Shown here in pieces: positions 46,040 through 46,228 of a stretch of 46,228 bases of DNA; position 1 is the stretch's first letter; every line of letters starts with the position of its first letter. The translations under genes and the position numbers were made by a program. The notes beneath the pieces were generated by a model, which saw only the letters and a list, made by a program, of their open reading frames with translations, had not been told where the DNA came from and searched no databases. The stretch spans positions 1 to 46,228 of the forward strand of contig JAIQEV010000028.1 of assembly GCA_020073585.1 (NCBI GenBank). Direction: 5' to 3'. The DNA is from Terriglobia bacterium. GTDB lineage: Bacteria; Acidobacteriota; Terriglobia; Acidiferrales; UBA7541.

Positions 46040-46228
46040 ATGTGCGGGATTGTCGGATACATCACGTGGCCAATGCCGACGGCAGCCAATTGGCGTTCCT
46101 GGGTTCTGCGCGGGGCAATGCCCTCCGGCAAGACCTCGCCGATACGTACACGCCGGGCTGCGATTATCGGCTGACCGTGGCTGTGGGGATCTCCATGCGA
46201 TTCCCGCCGGCGGTCCAGGCCCCGGTGG
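46040..46228 (+). pseudogene. GlmS-like start (MCGIVGYI) followed by unrelated sequence
   Basis: ATG 46040 (GGAGGAG ~11 nt upstream) encodes MCGIVGYI, the conserved start of glutamine:fructose-6-phosphate aminotransferase with the catalytic Cys2. After about 46,063 the frame becomes nonsense and stops at 46174, while another frame reads as a coherent, different protein (HVANADGSQLAFLGSARGN, then QDLADTYTPGCDYRLTVAVG), similar in style to PEP-CTERM-type surface proteins. A chimeric contig edge or a recent rearrangement is likely. Confidence 0.7.

Noticed and set aside
46040-46228. Annotating an intact glmS
   Set aside because: Only the first eight residues match; the rest is out of frame and unrelated.

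Overview
The window is high-GC bacterial DNA in two parts. Positions 1 to about 17,204 are the early (repressor) end of a Mu-like transposable prophage. From 17,205 to the right edge is ordinary chromosome with housekeeping and envelope genes. Genes for lipid A, Kdo and heptose LPS core, a BamD-like secreted TPR protein, type III pantothenate kinase and PurS indicate a Gram-negative bacterium. The gene order rpe / bamD-like / response regulator / valS / nadC / birA / coaX / rlmD-like / comEC makes me think of Acidobacteriota; this is an inference from synteny and style, not a computed placement.

Prophage. A divergent control region at about 15.58-15.64 kb separates an XRE repressor (rightward) from a Ner/Cro-like gene (leftward). 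The leftward promoter there (TTGACA, 17 nt, TACTGT) reads into about 30 packed genes on the minus strand, nearly all joined by ATGA, GTGA or TGATG stop/start overlaps. The order is Ner-like, small DNA-binding proteins, an ASCH protein, a multi-pass membrane protein, MuA-like DDE transposase, MuB-like ATPase, many small zinc-knuckle or HTH proteins, a sigma-region-4-like protein, a Dam-type methylase, an OB-fold membrane protein, and a minimal PolX-type nucleotidyltransferase. It ends with a large secreted, internally repeated tail-like protein that runs off the left edge; standard ORF calling misses that gene because it is open at the edge and a 740-codon antisense frame masks it. Rightward from the repressor lie two small genes, one a predicted secreted protein (a likely lysogeny-expressed cargo gene). 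The right end is marked by five copies of TGTCCGTTGGA or close variants at 17,025-17,204, the outermost one inverted and ending in CA, as expected for a MuA-type end.

Chromosome, plus strand 17.4-31.8 kb: rpe, a BamD-like TPR protein, a receiver-domain protein with a very long acidic/Ala-Pro tail, valS, nadC, birA, coaX, an unknown gene, an RlmD/TrmA-type rRNA methylase and comEC. Minus strand 38.8-31.7 kb, convergent with comEC, is one tightly overlapping LPS inner-core operon: waaA, lpxK, waaF-like, gmhB, hldE kinase domain, hldE adenylyltransferase domain, waaC-like, and an isoprenylcysteine-methyltransferase-like membrane protein. Plus strand 38.9-46 kb: a secreted unknown, a UvrD/PcrA helicase, an APC amino-acid permease, an S1/P1-nuclease/phospholipase-C-fold secreted protein, an adenosine-deaminase-family enzyme, purS, and the first eight codons of a GlmS-like gene that change abruptly into unrelated coding sequence (possible assembly chimera).

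Most notable: the prophage end array; a G11 tract that splits a prophage HTH gene whose two halves fit neighbours perfectly if the frame shifts; a full-catalytic-triad but minimal PolX protein; clusters of strong hairpins inside the otherwise gapless early operon; a short palindromic repeat family that has inserted into comEC; and a shared start signature (TGCTA[G/T]AAT-CCCCGC-start) implying leaderless transcripts for rpe and purS. I saw no rRNA, tRNA or CRISPR array.
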